Position numbers and translations under genes: made by a program | NCBI GenBank assembly: GCA_001574975.1 | Contig: KQ965878.1 | Span: forward strand, 1 to 64,000 | DNA: 64,000 bases | Reading direction: 5' to 3' | DNA from: Gonapodya prolifera JEL478 | Lineage: Eukaryota > Monoblepharomycota > Monoblepharidomycetes > Monoblepharidales > Gonapodyaceae | The notes under the pieces: model-generated | Seen by the model: only the letters and a program-made list of their open reading frames with translations | What the model was told of the DNA's origin: nothing | The model's database searches: none | Shown here: positions 44,858 to 56,011 of the stretch, piece by piece | Layout of the letters: each line of letters starts with the position of its first letter | Numbering within the stretch: position 1 is the stretch's first letter

Positions 44858-45228
44858 ATGGTCCAAGGAGCGCTCAAGAAATCGAAGCCAGCCAAGTCAA
44901 AACCTGTGACACAGTCTGGACGGGTGGCAAAGAAAGGCGGTGAGTCCTCCTTTCTCTTCACGTTTGAAAAGAGAAACGGCACAATCAACCCATCGACACC
45001 ACCCAACCCGCTCCAGCCCATCTCCGCATCCCGCCAAAGCGCCCCTCGGTTGCCGCGGCTGTTGCGCAGAACAAGAAGGCCCAGGCTGCCATCACACAGG
45101 CGATGGAGCAAAGCGCGGCAAAACAGGCGGCTGGAACGGGCAAGCTCACGATTCTGAAGAGTATTGCTGACAAGGCGATAGCAAAGGATGGCAAGGGCGG
45201 GAAGGGTGGGAAGAAGAAGGGGAAGTGA
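44858..45228 (+). CDS. UPF0390 (DUF2462) small basic protein
   Basis: Two exons. Exon 1 from ATG 44858 reads MVQGALKKSKPAKSKPVTQ and SGRVAKKG; the intron starts with GTGAGT at about 44940 and its acceptor lies near 45018; exon 2 reads AHLRIPPKRPSVAAAVAQNK, then ITQAMEQSAAKQAAGTGKL, TILKSIADKAIAKD and a Gly/Lys-rich end (GKGGKGGKKKGK), stop TGA 45226-45228. Length (about 100 residues), the basic N-terminus with KKG, the I-x-PK motif and the L-x-x-LK helix match the family (human L10K homologue). Its exact function is not established; it is generally nucleolar-like in composition. Confidence 0.65.
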
Positions 45229-45730
45229 ACAATGTTTCTGCACTTAGAGGGGACCGCGAGAGTTCAGGAAGGAACGTACTCGCCGTTTCTGATAAGGCGG
45301 TGAGATCCAGCTTGCCCGGTGTTGTGGAATTACTACGGATAGGAAGCAGTTAGACGAAACGGCGGATGGTGTCAGTGTTGAACTTCCCTCGCTCGGGAAT
45401 CGTCTTCGGGGTCCACGTAACTCTGGAGAGGCACTGCATATCATACACTTGATTTTCTTATGTATATTTGTCAGAATATCGTTCCAATTCTTATAAATAC
45501 TGTCCTCGAGACACCACCTGATGGTGACTGTGCCTCCCACTTTTTGTCCTGCCTCCCGTTCCACTTTCAAACCTTCCCGACTCGATCCACCGGTCAGTAC
45601 CTCCTGCACTCCACTCGCACCGCACAATCACGTATTCATCGCCCGCTTTCTCCCACATCCGACCCTTCACTATCACCCTGTTTCATCCCCCGGCAACATT
45701 TTCTTTCGATTCGCTATCAACCCATCAGAA

Positions 45731-47415
45731 ATGGCACAACCGAACGGCGAAACCCCCAATCGCGCTTGGAACTTCGGCGCCGGTAAGTCTCTTGCCCGCT
45801 TTCAGACGTGATGCGACGTTGTAACCGTATCGCTCCGGATCCAATGAACCTGGCAATCCAACTCCCTCCTCCAACTGCCAGGCCCCGCCGCCATCCCCGT
45901 CTCCGTCCTCCAAACCGCGCAGGCCTCGATGCTCGACTACGCCGGCAGTGGGATGTCTGTCATGGAGCTCTCCCACCGGTCCAAGGAGTACGAGACGATT
46001 CACAACGCCGCCATCGAGGACTTGAGGAAGCTCTTGGATGTTCCGGAAGAGTACGCGGTCCTGTTTGTGCAGGGTGGGGGGAGCACGATGTTTGCGAGCG
46101 TGGTGTATAATTTGCTGGGTGGGGGGGAGAAGGTTGCGGATTACTTTGGTGAGTGGGTGGGCGGGGAGGTGGTTCAGACAGCAACGTGCAGGAAAACTGC
46201 GCTCGTCGTAGAGGGGATGATTTCGCGATGGCACCGGATTCTTCGGAAAGATTTTAATCATCTGACCTTCGCTGCTCTCACGAAATCCAACGTCCTATCG
46301 ATGAAAACTCATGTCCGAACCACCACCGCTCACCTTCGTTTTCCCCCATCCTCCTACTCCAGTGACCGGCGCCTGGTCCGAAAAAGCCGCTCAAGAGGTA
46401 CGTCTCCTCTGTTCATCCCCCTTTTCCCTTCCCCTTTCCCCCCCAACTAACCCCCCTCACCCCACACTCCCTCCCACCTCCTAGGCCAAACTCCTCGGCG
46501 CCCAGGTCAACACCGTAATCAACACCAAATCGGGCAAGTTCCGCTCCATCCCATCCAAATCCGAATGGACGCTGTCGGCGCCCGAAAAGACCGCGTACGC
46601 TTACTACTGCATGAACGAGACGGTGCATGGCGTGGAGTGGTTTGAGACACCCGAGGTGGGTGGTGCAAGCGTGTGGTGCGAGGATGGGACGAGTGCCGAG
46701 TAATATATCGACCGTTTCGCTAAACGAGTGACGACCAACTTCCCCGTTCCGACCCCACTACGCAACCACCACTCCGCCCACCACGCAGGTCGACCCCTCA
46801 GTTCCGCTCGTCTGCGACGCCTCCTCCACGATCCTCTCACGCCCGATCCCCATCCGGCGTCACGCTCTCATCTACGCAGGCGCTCAAAAGAACATCGGCC
46901 CCTCCGGCGTGACTGTCGTCATCGTGCGCAAGGACCTCCTTGGCGCCCGCCCGTTCTCGCACCCCGTACCCTTGATGCTCAACTTCAAGACCTACGCCGA
47001 CGCCAACTCGCTGTACAACACGCCGCCCACGTGGGGGATCTACGTGTCCGGGCTGGTGTTCAAGTGGCTGTTGGGACTGGGCGGTCTTGAGGGGATGGAG
47101 GCGATCAACAAACGCAAGGCCTCGAAACTGTACACGGCGCTTGACGCACACCCCAAACTCTTCCAAGCCCCCGTGGCGGGACCCGTACGGTCGCGGATGA
47201 ACGTCGTGTGGCGCGTGTTGGGTGTGGACGGGCAGCCGTCGGATGACCTTGAGAAGGAGTTTTTGAAGGGCGCCGAGGCGAGGAGGATGGTGCAGCTCAA
47301 GGGGCACAGGAGCGCTGGCGGGATCAGGGCGAGTATTTACAATGCGGTGCCGGAGGAGGGCGTGGATGCGTTGGTGGCGTGGGTGGAGGAGTTTGCGAAG
47401 AAGCATTCGGCGTAG
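45731..47415 (+). CDS. Phosphoserine aminotransferase
   Basis: SerC-type enzyme: 3-phosphohydroxypyruvate plus glutamate gives phosphoserine, second step of serine synthesis; PLP-dependent, cytosolic. ATG 45731: MAQPNGETPNRAWNFGAGK, then intron about 45783-45882; PAAIPVSVLQTAQ, GMSVMELSHRSKEY, LFVQGGGSTMFASVVYNLL (cofactor phosphate-binding loop), intron, VTGAWSEKAAQE, intron, AKLLGAQVNTVINTKSGK, YYCMNETVHGVEW, intron, VDPSVPLVCDASSTILSRP, then YAGAQKNIGPSGV with the Schiff-base Lys (about 46878-46916), NTPPTWGIYVSGLVFKWL, and the C-terminal domain with GHRSAGGIRASIYNAVPEEG. Stop TAG 47413-47415. Length and key residues are normal; intact. Equivalent of yeast SER1. Confidence 0.93.
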
Positions 47416-47715
47416 GAAGGAGGCGGTACGGGTGTGTTGGGTTTCCGAAAAAGCAGATTTGCAGAGATGAGCTGAATGATGTTTCATGAAATAATGAACA
47501 TATATTCGGAGCTGAGCACAACATTATCCTCGTAAGCAGTGTGAAAAAGAAGTTCCGTCTGTACCCCCTGAGTCCTGTCCAGTCTCAAATGATCAAGTCA
47601 AGCAAATAACGCCTTGGCTGGCTTGGCATCAGTGAGAAGTCGGTGGTGCCATCTGAAATGCAGCAGGTTGCGGAGCATGTGCCTTTAAAGCGGGGTACTT
47701 TTTGACTTTCGAGAA

Positions 47716-48384
47716 TTACAGGAATGTCACTGCGTCTGTGGTCGACCACGGTGCAATCAGTTTGAACTCACTCTCGTTCGTCTCTTGAGTAAGGGCGAAG
47801 CACGGGCAGCAGCAAACCGAGACGAGGTCCTCTACTGTGTCGCCCTGTCGACCAAGAATCCAAGGAAGAAACCATCTCAGTACAGGACCATGAAGGGGCC
47901 AGGTTCCACGAATGAGAGCTCACCGGAATGTTTCTGGCCCTGCGGACCGCCTCGCGTCTTTGCATACCGACAATGCAGGATAGACCGCAGCAGACAGAGA
48001 GAGCTCTGAGTGGAGAGACTGTGACATCAGAAACACGAGCACGTCGAACGGGAGAACCCAATCTCACCCGTAGATTGCTCCTTGAGTGACACAGTCACCC
48101 AATCCCTCGGCCTCGGAGATTTGTCCGTGTGGAATGCATGGCACAAACCAGGAGATGATGAAGGTCTCGAGATCGTCAACGACGTCGAACTGCGGAAATG
48201 GGTCGGTTGATGGGAAGGTGAGATCGTCCTGCAGGAAGAAAGAAGAGTCGGAATGACACCCACGAGCGGTTTGTCCCAAGAGCGAGTTTGAGCCTGGCGA
48301 TGAAAACGGAATCACAGCGATGAGTGACGGTGGCGGAGGGCGGAGAATCCATCGCGGCGGCATTCCGATTGCGATCCCCACCAT
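47716..48384 (-). CDS. PLAC8-family Cys-rich protein
   Basis: PLAC8 proteins are small, Cys-rich and membrane-associated, linked to metal handling and cell size in plants and fungi. Three exons on the minus strand. The first includes DDLTFPSTDPFPQFDVVDD, then IISWFVPCIPHGQISEAEG and DCVTQGAIY; after an intron (about 48060-48015), LSPLRALSVCCGLSCIVGMQ with RREAVRRARNI; after another (about 47910-47832), GDTVEDLVSVCCCPCFALTQ and ETNESEFKL, ending AVTFL and TAA (47716-47718). The PC-x2-G, CCGL-x-C and CCCPCFALTQE blocks are the three PLAC8 signatures. The start is uncertain: ATG at 48384-48382 or 48363-48361, and the stretch before DDLTF may include an intron near 48253. Confidence 0.7.
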
Positions 48385-49395
48385 TGCGAGTTGTGTTTCC
48401 AGAGACGCAAAAGACCCAAAGTGGAGTGTTGCCCAGCAAAGGCGGAGATTCCTTTTTAAGTGTCGTGGCCGCAAGGAGGCGGTGCGTGCGTGTCCCTGGC
48501 TGGGGGCTGAAAGCGACCGTGGCCAATGATGCCAAAGCTGGCCCCAGTTCGGTGGCGGGTCGTGCCGCAATGTTTGAGTGGCTTTTCGATGGGGAAATGC
48601 AAGAGTGTGGACGTGACATTGACTGCTGTTTCGTCTTTACTTTGTGTAGTGACTCTAATATTGGAGAATGCCCTGAACGTAATGTGGGGTTAAAGACTAT
48701 GTTCAGCTGACGGTGTCCATCTTCGAGAGATTCTGCAGCGACTCTTGAGTTCACACTTCTTCCTTTGTTTATATACGTGCTTCTCAAAATGCAAAAAAGT
48801 TGATCTTTGCCTGGACGACCCGAGCAAGGCCTTGAACGTAGGACCCGCGCCAGATTCAATTCATAGTTTTTTTATCGAGCTTGCAGCAGCTTGGATCAGA
48901 CTGGCTGAATCTCCGCAAGCTCTCATGGACTCATAGTGCCATCACTGGCCATTTCCATTTCCAATTATGTCTCCCCGAAAGCCACATCGAGAGCCAGTTG
49001 CGGTTAATATTCTGGGAGATCTAGAACACTCCGGTATTATTTTCAAAGTCGAGAATCTTCTATGGGAATCTTGAATGCCGATTCGCCGGAATGAATGGAG
49101 ACGCGACTTCCTGAAGAACCACCCGAGCGCGGGCAGAACAGGATGCCAAAACAGAGCTAGGAATCATACCGAAGAACACCAAAGGTGGGTCGCTTTTGAC
49201 ATCCCACCGTTTGAATACCATCAGGTTTTAGGGATGTTATCAGGAGTGTCAGGAGTGTCAGGCGGGTCACGGTCGGAATCCCGCGGGACATGATTTGGTC
49301 CACTTCTTCCCATCTTTCCGGTCTTCCCTGCGTGCATCAAGCCGTACTGTAAGCAGAATAACCTGGTAGCACCGCCTCTTGACGCACAGGGGCCG
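48385..49395. other. Intergenic, nothing recognised
   Basis: 1 kb without a supported gene. A short imperfect tandem, GGAGTGTCA repeated, lies at about 49241-49262. Confidence 0.45.
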
Positions 49396-51386
49396 ATGGC
49401 TGAAGCTGCAGCCACAACCTCGAGCTTCCACAAACGATCGACAGCTGCCCCACAGCACTCCACCGTCCTCGTCATCGGTGTAGGAATGGCAGGACTGGCA
49501 GCAGCGCACTGCATCCGTAAGGATGGAATTGACGTGAAAGTGCTCGAAGCGCGAGATAGGGTTGGTGGAAGGTGAGCATTGTTGAGCTTTTTGGAGTCTC
49601 TCGCGAAAGCCGCTTACTCGTATTCCATGTGTGGTCCCGACTCGTGCTACGGTGCCAGAACTTACACCTGGAATGCGTTCGGAGTGCCGCTTGACCTTGG
49701 TGCTAGGTGGGATGGGAACAAGCGGTTTCGACTACATTCGTACCACCGATTACGTCTTCACATAAACCATTCTATGCTTACAGCTGGATCCAGGGGACTG
49801 ATGGAACGCCTTTGCTGGCAAACGAGGATCCACCGCTGGTGAATATTCCATTTTCCGAGATGTGAACTCGAGCTCATCTTCACGGTCGACCCGTCACTCC
49901 AAAGTACACTGGCCGACTCTACATGTCGAGCAAAGCGCGTTATACCACCCTCGAACCCACCAGCGTCTCTCTGGTGAAACGCTGCAGCCGTACATCGAGG
50001 TGTTTCTGCCCCTCATCGGCGGATCTCGCCTTGCAGTGTACAAAACAGAAGTAGTCGGGCAACAATTCCGACGTACCTCTGGAGGACTGGTGGAAGCGAG
50101 AAATATCGAATTTGTGTCATGAGCTCCGCAAGGATGGGAAGTCGGAGGAATTCGTGCAAGACGTGGAGCTTGTGGTCTTGCCATGGTGGCGGGGTACGCG
50201 AGCGCGTCGGGAGGAGACCCGTCTGGTGAGCTTCAAGGGCCCAATCTGCGAGAGAATCGACGGAGATGTACTTGTGTGTAATCCTGGCTGCCGGATGTCG
50301 ATCCACCAGTATTGGCTTCCGACACCGACTGCAACGCGTTTAACGGTGAAGACCACACCGATGCATTTGTCCATGACGGGTACCACGTCGTGCTCGACAA
50401 CATCACTCAAGACGCCGACCTTCGTGTGGGGCATGACATCCTTCTTTCAAAGGTAGTCACCCGGATCGAATACACGCCTTCCCAACCCACCACCAGTAGC
50501 CTCGCCACACCCAGGCACCGACCACGAGCGAATGCAACATGCTCAGACGGGTCGCAGTACACGTGCGAGCACATCACAGTGACGTTGCCCATTGGGGTGC
50601 TCGAGGCGCGACACGAGACCGCGTTCGACCCTCCACTGCCGAAACGTATTGTTGGGGCGATAGACGGACTGGGAGCGGGGCTGCGCGATAAAGTGGCTCT
50701 GAAGTTCGAGAAGGCGTGGTATGAGTGGCCTCACTTCTCCGCACTCGCCTTCCGTCGTGTGCTCATTGACGGAGTACGTCTTCACCGACTTCTCCTCCAT
50801 CTTCCTCTCTCGCGCTCCCACCACACCAAACCCCCCACGAGGTGACTTCCGTCCCTACCCACTCAACCCTCTCTATATCGTCAACGCCCACCGGATCTCC
50901 AGCGCTTCTGTGCTCGTGGTGATTTGTTATCGAGGATAGGCGGAGGCGGCTGAGACGGCGGAGGAGAGCGAGGTGGTCCAGATGGTGATGGATGCGCTGA
51001 GGGAGACTATTGGGAATGGTGCGGAGGGGGTGACGGAGCCGGTGGACGTGAAGGTGAGGCACATGCCTGTCGTCAACTTCTCACACCTCGCGTGAACTCC
51101 ATTCCGCCGAATCCTCTTCCGGCTCTCGCACTCCCACCGCACAGCTCACACGCTGGCACACCGACCCCTTCTCCGTCTGCTCGTACTCCTACCTCCCGCA
51201 AGGACACGGCTCGTTCTCCGCCGCGCAGGACAAACTTTGCCAGCCCTCCATGATCCCTTTAAAGGGCGCGTCAGGTTCGGGGGGGGACACACGAGCGACA
51301 CGGATTGGAGCAGCGTGCATGGTGCGTGGATGAGTGGCGCGAGGGAGGGGAAGAGGGTTCTGGATGCGGTTCGACGAGGGGTTTGA
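49396..51386 (+). pseudogene. Flavin amine oxidase (polyamine oxidase-like), damaged
   Basis: These FAD enzymes oxidise polyamines or related amines. From ATG 49396: MAEAAATTSSFHKRS, then the Rossmann motif VLVIGVGMAGLAAAHCIR with VLEARDRVGGR, an intron at about 49572-49620, FGVPLDLGAS joined over intron 49710-49781 to WIQGTDGTPLLANED. The middle (49860-50320) fits poorly and meets stops. Then good similarity: VGHDILLSKVVTRIEYTPS, ITVTLPIGVLEARHETAFD, GAGLRDKVALKFEKAWYEW; AETAEESEVVQMVMDALRET preceded by a TAG where the family has a charged residue (near 50937); RWHTDPFSVCSYSYLPQGHG; and the FAD-binding end RVRFGGGHTSDTDWSSVHGA (family usually FAGE). Stop 51384-51386. The two ends are well kept, the middle is not; either a dying gene or several sequence errors. 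Confidence 0.65.
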
Positions 51387-51620
51387 ACTTTTTAGGTCCG
51401 AACCGCGGAGATGGAAGCGAGTGGGGACGTAAGTAGTGGTACGTAGACGCGATATCGAACTTTGAAAGTTATGAGATACACATACCATAAAGGGAGTTCG
51501 ATTGCCTTTAGTCTTGTCGAACGTGAAGAGGCTCAACACGGATGCATTCAGGACCGCGAGCGAAGAGAAGATGAAGCAACGTGTTGATATTTACATTTAA
51601 CGCTGTACAAAAGCGTCTCT

Positions 51621-52931
51621 CTAACGCATGTACCCTGCAGGCGGTGGCGCGTACGGGTTGAGCGGGTTGCCGACTGTTGGCATCACATTCCCCGCCATTG
51701 GCCCACCACCTAGCCCACCGCCTCCACCACCTCCAAGGTACCCAACCGGCCTCTCATTCTTGAACAAGAACTGGAGCGAGTACGTCTTGCCGTCAGGGTC
51801 CCAATATGTCCAGAACCGTCCCTCGGCTCGATCAATCTCTCGCGCCTGCACGCGGAAGGACACGTTCTCATATGGCTCGGCGGCAAAAATGAGGTACTGG
51901 ATCGCGCGGTTGGGGAGTTCCTGGTGCTGCTCGAAGGCGTTCATGAACCGGTGGCGCGGTTTGATGCCGTCGCCGATTTCGGGGTATGAGACTTGGAAGA
52001 GAAGCCCGACTTGGCGGGTTGTGGGGTCACGGACCTGTTTCGCGTGGAAGATTGGTGAATGGGTGAGTGGGTGAGTGGGTGGGTGGGTGTCCAACGATAA
52101 ATACAGTCTCCATTGTGTCCAAACCCAAACGCTACGGATGTCGCCCTTATCAGCCCTTCCCCGTCATGTGACTCCCTCAAAACATATTCGAAATTTCCAG
52201 TGCAGGTCACTTCTCAACACGAGCTCCTCCACCCAAACCGCATCACCCCTGATCCTCGGGAGGCGAACCACTCTGACGTCCCTGGCCGAGACCAATCGGA
52301 TAAAGTGGTCGTCTTCACCCTATCCCGTCACGCGACTCATCCAAATCGATTAGCCCATTCCAGTCGCACGCAAATCATGCCCATGTCTATTCGCTAGTCC
52401 AACACCTCTCCCAAAGGAGAGTCCTGTACCGTACGCACCTTTGTGACCTTATACCCCGGCCGCCCAATCTTGACCGCCACCCTCTTAATCTCTATTTTCG
52501 GTTTCGCCGCCTCAATCAACTTGGGCATCTGCGTCTCCTGGTCCTTGGCGTCCTTTGCCGCGCGGCGGGCCAAATTGGTCTGGTGCTTCTTCCCCTGTGT
52601 GTGCGCGAGGTAGGACCCTTCGTTGGTGTGGAGCGTGAGACAGAGTTTGCATTCGTAGGTTCCGAGGTGGTTTTTCATAAACTGGAGTGGGGTGTTGACG
52701 GATCGGTTTCATTCATGGACGGGAAGGAGACCAGGCGAGTCAGAGACACCGGGCCAAAAAGTCTAAAACTGTCACCCCACACCGCACTCACGTAGGGATC
52801 CTTTGCCAGGTCGATTGTCTCCAGCGCGAGCTTCCGCAGCCTCTCCCTTCTGTCGACATTGCTCTCGCTGTACCCGGCCACACCGCCCGACCCGGGCTTG
52901 CTTCCCGCACGATTTTGGAAGTCTGGTGAGC

Positions 52932-53021
<90 letters not shown>

Positions 53022-53147
53022 GGTGGGTGGTGGGACGGGGTGGGGGGGAAAGATGGTGCGCAGTCGGGGACGTGCAAGGCGTGGAAGGGAAGGAGACGTT
53101 GAGAAAACTTTTTTCCCAGAGAGAGCGAAAAGGGATGACTGACCCAT
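51621..53147 (-). CDS. SF3A2: Splicing factor 3A subunit 2 (SF3a66 / Prp11)
   Basis: SF3A2 is part of U2 snRNP and holds the branch-site helix region. Exon 1 appears to be only ATG plus G (53147-53144), inferred because the conserved MDFQ start needs Met from upstream and CAACGATGG/GTCAGT gives a good donor. The first intron (about 53143-52930) contains the poly-C (poly-G on plus) tract. Exon 2: DFQNRAGSKPGSGGVAGYSE, RRERLRKLALETIDLAKDPY. Exon 3: FMKNHLGTYECKLCLTLH with the matrin-type zinc finger (CKLC ... HTQGKKH), KIGRPGYKVTKVR. Last exon: VGLLFQVSYPEIGDGIKPRH, AIQYLIFAAEPYENVSFRVQ, REIDRAEGRFWTYWDPDGKT, a Gly-rich run and PPPAGYMR, stop at 51621-51623. All conserved blocks are present. 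Confidence 0.92.
52934..53020. repeat. Long poly-G tract (47 G, one A, 39 G)
   Basis: Homopolymer on the plus strand inside the first intron of SF3A2, preceded by CCC and followed by AGGTGGG. Tracts this long are rare in genomes and can be a sequencing artefact. Confidence 0.9.
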
Positions 53148-54041
53148 CGTTGCGTCCGATCGGCCTTCCTTCCAGAGGCAGTATGTGAAATGGAGCACAA
53201 CTGTGGTCACTAAGACAAGACTGATACATTTTGAATACACTGCAAATGTATCCTCTTCATATTTGAATTTTTCGAATAGCAAGTAAATAACTCAGTATAA
53301 ACATGATGTTTAGGGATAAGCGCTCCGGTGATGGTTCAAAGCTTGTGATTTCACCAACAAACAGTGATTCGAGGTACATAGAGACCAAGTGCAACGTCAG
53401 GAGTATGGTTGTCCACCTGTCTCAGCTGATGTCGTCCACCTATCAAATTCCGCCGTCACGGCACCCTTCCGCGGTGGAAGGGTGAAGGAGAAAGGAATGA
53501 TAAAGAGTTCGGTCGCCCCAGCATTCGGTACTGCGCTTGTCAGTCGCGATCAGCATATCTCCAACTTTTCCAGTCGTATACGTAGTGCAGCGCTATCGTA
53601 GTAAAGTTCACCAAGTTCACAACTGACCACGTCTGACCTGATCCACACAACCAAACCGACAGGTATACCCCGCCGAGCCCCTCACATCGCATATCACTTC
53701 GCGACCAATTTTTCTTCGGTCGACGAACCGGGCGCAGTGTGGATTCGTCGGGTTGAGGTGAGTGGTGTTGGGGAACCAACAGTTGAGATGCCGGTCAGAA
53801 AAGGTGATTGACGCTTCGCCTTCAGTCAGCAAAATCGGCATTAGGAGGGAGACAAATAAATGATGGGAGGCATGGGGGCCAATTCTCAGACCCGGACGCC
53901 ACCCAACGCCACCCAAAAGGCCTCAGTTCACGGGTGAGTAATGAACCGGACGGTACCCCTTACATCCGAACCTTTAGAGACATGAAATCTGCTCAGATCG
54001 CATTTGAACTTCAATAATAGAGATTCTTTTCAGTGGAACCA
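53148..54041. other. Left copy of a diverged direct repeat, upstream of the transporter
   Basis: No supported gene. Segments at about 53155-53190, 53575-53600 and 53655-53690 resemble 56270-56310, 56557-56580 and 56640-56675 in the same order and orientation. Confidence 0.4.
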
Positions 54042-55981
54042 ATGGCATCGGACCTTCAAGGCTCGGAAAACCTCCCTACATCGCCGCTCGCTGCCGAAAA
54101 GGAGGACTTGGAGAAAGTCCAGGCATTGGAGTACGGTCCACCGCCCGATGGTGGATTCAAGGCGTGGAGTGTGGTTGCCTGCTACTTCCTTATCGCCTTC
54201 GTCAGCTGGGGGACATCACTGTTCAGCTGGGGCGTTTTCTTGGTGAGCCTCGTCTTGACAGCGGATGCAAGCAAGTTCACTCATTCCATTCAATTCCATT
54301 TCGTTCATTTGTTTTGCAGGGTTACTACTATGGTGCCAATGTCTTCCCGGGAGCGTCGCTTACACTCTACACACTAACTGGAGGGTTCACACTCGCCGCC
54401 GGTACTATCGCAGCCCCATTCTTGGGCAATCTTGCAGATCGTTTCGGATACCGCCCGGTCGTGATCGGTGGAGCGCTTCTCAGTGGTATCTCGTACATTA
54501 TTGCATCATTTGCTGGTACGTTTACTACACTCGGCGCATGTGTCGAAATGCTCAGAGTTTGACTTTTGTTCCATCTGTAGGACCGGGCCAAGTGTGGATG
54601 ATCGTTCTCTTCCAGGGAATTACGAACGGTGTTGGAGCGCAGGCATCATGGATGGTTGCTCTTGCCGCCATTCCCTCCTGGTTCAGCAAGAAGACTGGTC
54701 TCGCCATGGTAAGCGCGCGAATATCCTTTGTCGGACGATATCTTCATTAAACCTTACGGGCAACTTTTTACAGAGCATTGCGTTCCTGGGAAGTCCCATT
54801 GGAGGATTTGCTTTCAGTGAGTGAAAGAAATCCTCTTTTTCACATATTTCTTTACAATTCGTTTTTTATCTATCAGCTAACTTAACACAAGCCCTCTTGG
54901 ACCGCGTTGGCCTCGCTTGGACTTTGAGAACTCTCGGTTTCCTAACCATTGGCGGTGAGCAAAAGAATGGTGCCAACCTTTCGCGTTACACTATTGAATT
55001 CAAACATCTCGTTGCGTTCGCAATGGTTTTTTTTTTTTAGTAATCGGGGTGTTTTCCTTGGGAATTACATCCAGAATTCCTCCTCAAGTACGTTTAACAC
55101 AACTTTCCATCGGACTCGCTGTAGTAACGATTTGCCGTTTCATCCTGTCCAGCCCAAGAAGCAAACATTCGATCCCGCAACATTCAAAGAGCCTGTCTTC
55201 ATTCTTTGCTTCCTCGGAAGTATCGTATCCAACTTTAGTGCCACCCTCCCACTGTTCTATATGACATGTGAGCATCTATGTTCTCGTGACTATTNATCTT
55301 CGGAATGATACATATCTCCGTCTCTCCAGCGTACGGCGCTCAACTCGGAATTGATAACACGAGCGTTACCTGGATTCTCAGCTTCTTGAACTTGTCAACT
55401 GTTGTGGCACGTGTGATTTTCGGGGGCCTCAACAATATCATCGGACCACTCAACATCCTAATCTTCTGCAACTTAACCGGCGGCCTAGTGGGTCTTGTAA
55501 TGTGGCGCTACGCTACAACGTATGGAACATTGTTGGCCTTTTCGTTGTTGGTGAGTTCCCCAGTGCTCGGCTCTAATATTTCAGACACTTGTACCTGATT
55601 GACTCTTTGTGTACTTTTTACAGTACGGCGCTACTGGAGCACAATTCACCGCACAGCTTCCGATTGTCGTTCCTTCGATTTGGGGCTCTGAAGATTCTGC
55701 AAGCAAGCTCGGAGTTATGATGGCGTCGTTCACTTTTGGTCGGTGTCATCGATTGACTTCGCATCCGATCAACTGCAATCTTAACACAAATATNTCTTCT
55801 CGCTTATAGGCTCCATCTTTGGAAATTTCATCGGTGGCCGTATTTTGGACGCGAATACTTTNCCCAACCCGTACTCTCCAGTTGGATACAGTCAAGACTA
55901 CACCGCGGTACAAAATTACACCGGTATTATCTGGTTCATCGGTGCTGCGATTTTTATTGCAATGCGGATCAAAATTACGGG
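54042..55981 (+). CDS. MFS transporter, monocarboxylate-porter type
   Basis: MCT-like fungal permeases move small carboxylates with protons. ATG 54042: MASDLQGSENLPTSPLAAEK, then the MCT signature PPDGGFKAWSVVACYFLIAF with SWGTSLFSWGVFL. Further exons: GYYYGANVFPGASLTLYTLT, the loop LADRFGYRPVVIGG (MFS motif A), VWMIVLFQGITNGVGAQASW, PSWFSKKTGLAM, SIAFLGSPIGGFAFS, LLDRVGLAWTLRTLGFL, FKEPVFILCFLGSIVSNFSA, AYGAQLGIDNTSVTWILSFL, VVARVIFGGLNNIIGPLNIL, YGATGAQFTAQLPIVVPSIW and SIFGNFIGGRILDANT. About nine exons with small introns; roughly twelve membrane helices. The last helix (IIWFIGAAIFIAMRIKIT) runs into an N gap at 55982-56011, so the C-terminus is not seen. No break evident. Confidence 0.88.
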
Positions 55982-56011
55982 NNNNNNNNNNNNNNNNNNN
56001 NNNNNNNNNNN
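55982..56011. other. Assembly gap (30 N)
   Basis: Unresolved bases at the 3' end of the transporter gene. Confidence 0.99.

Noticed and set aside
52772-53282. Poly-Pro or poly-Gly proteins over the G tract
   Set aside because: The open frames result from the homopolymer; SF3A2 exons and intron signals explain the region.
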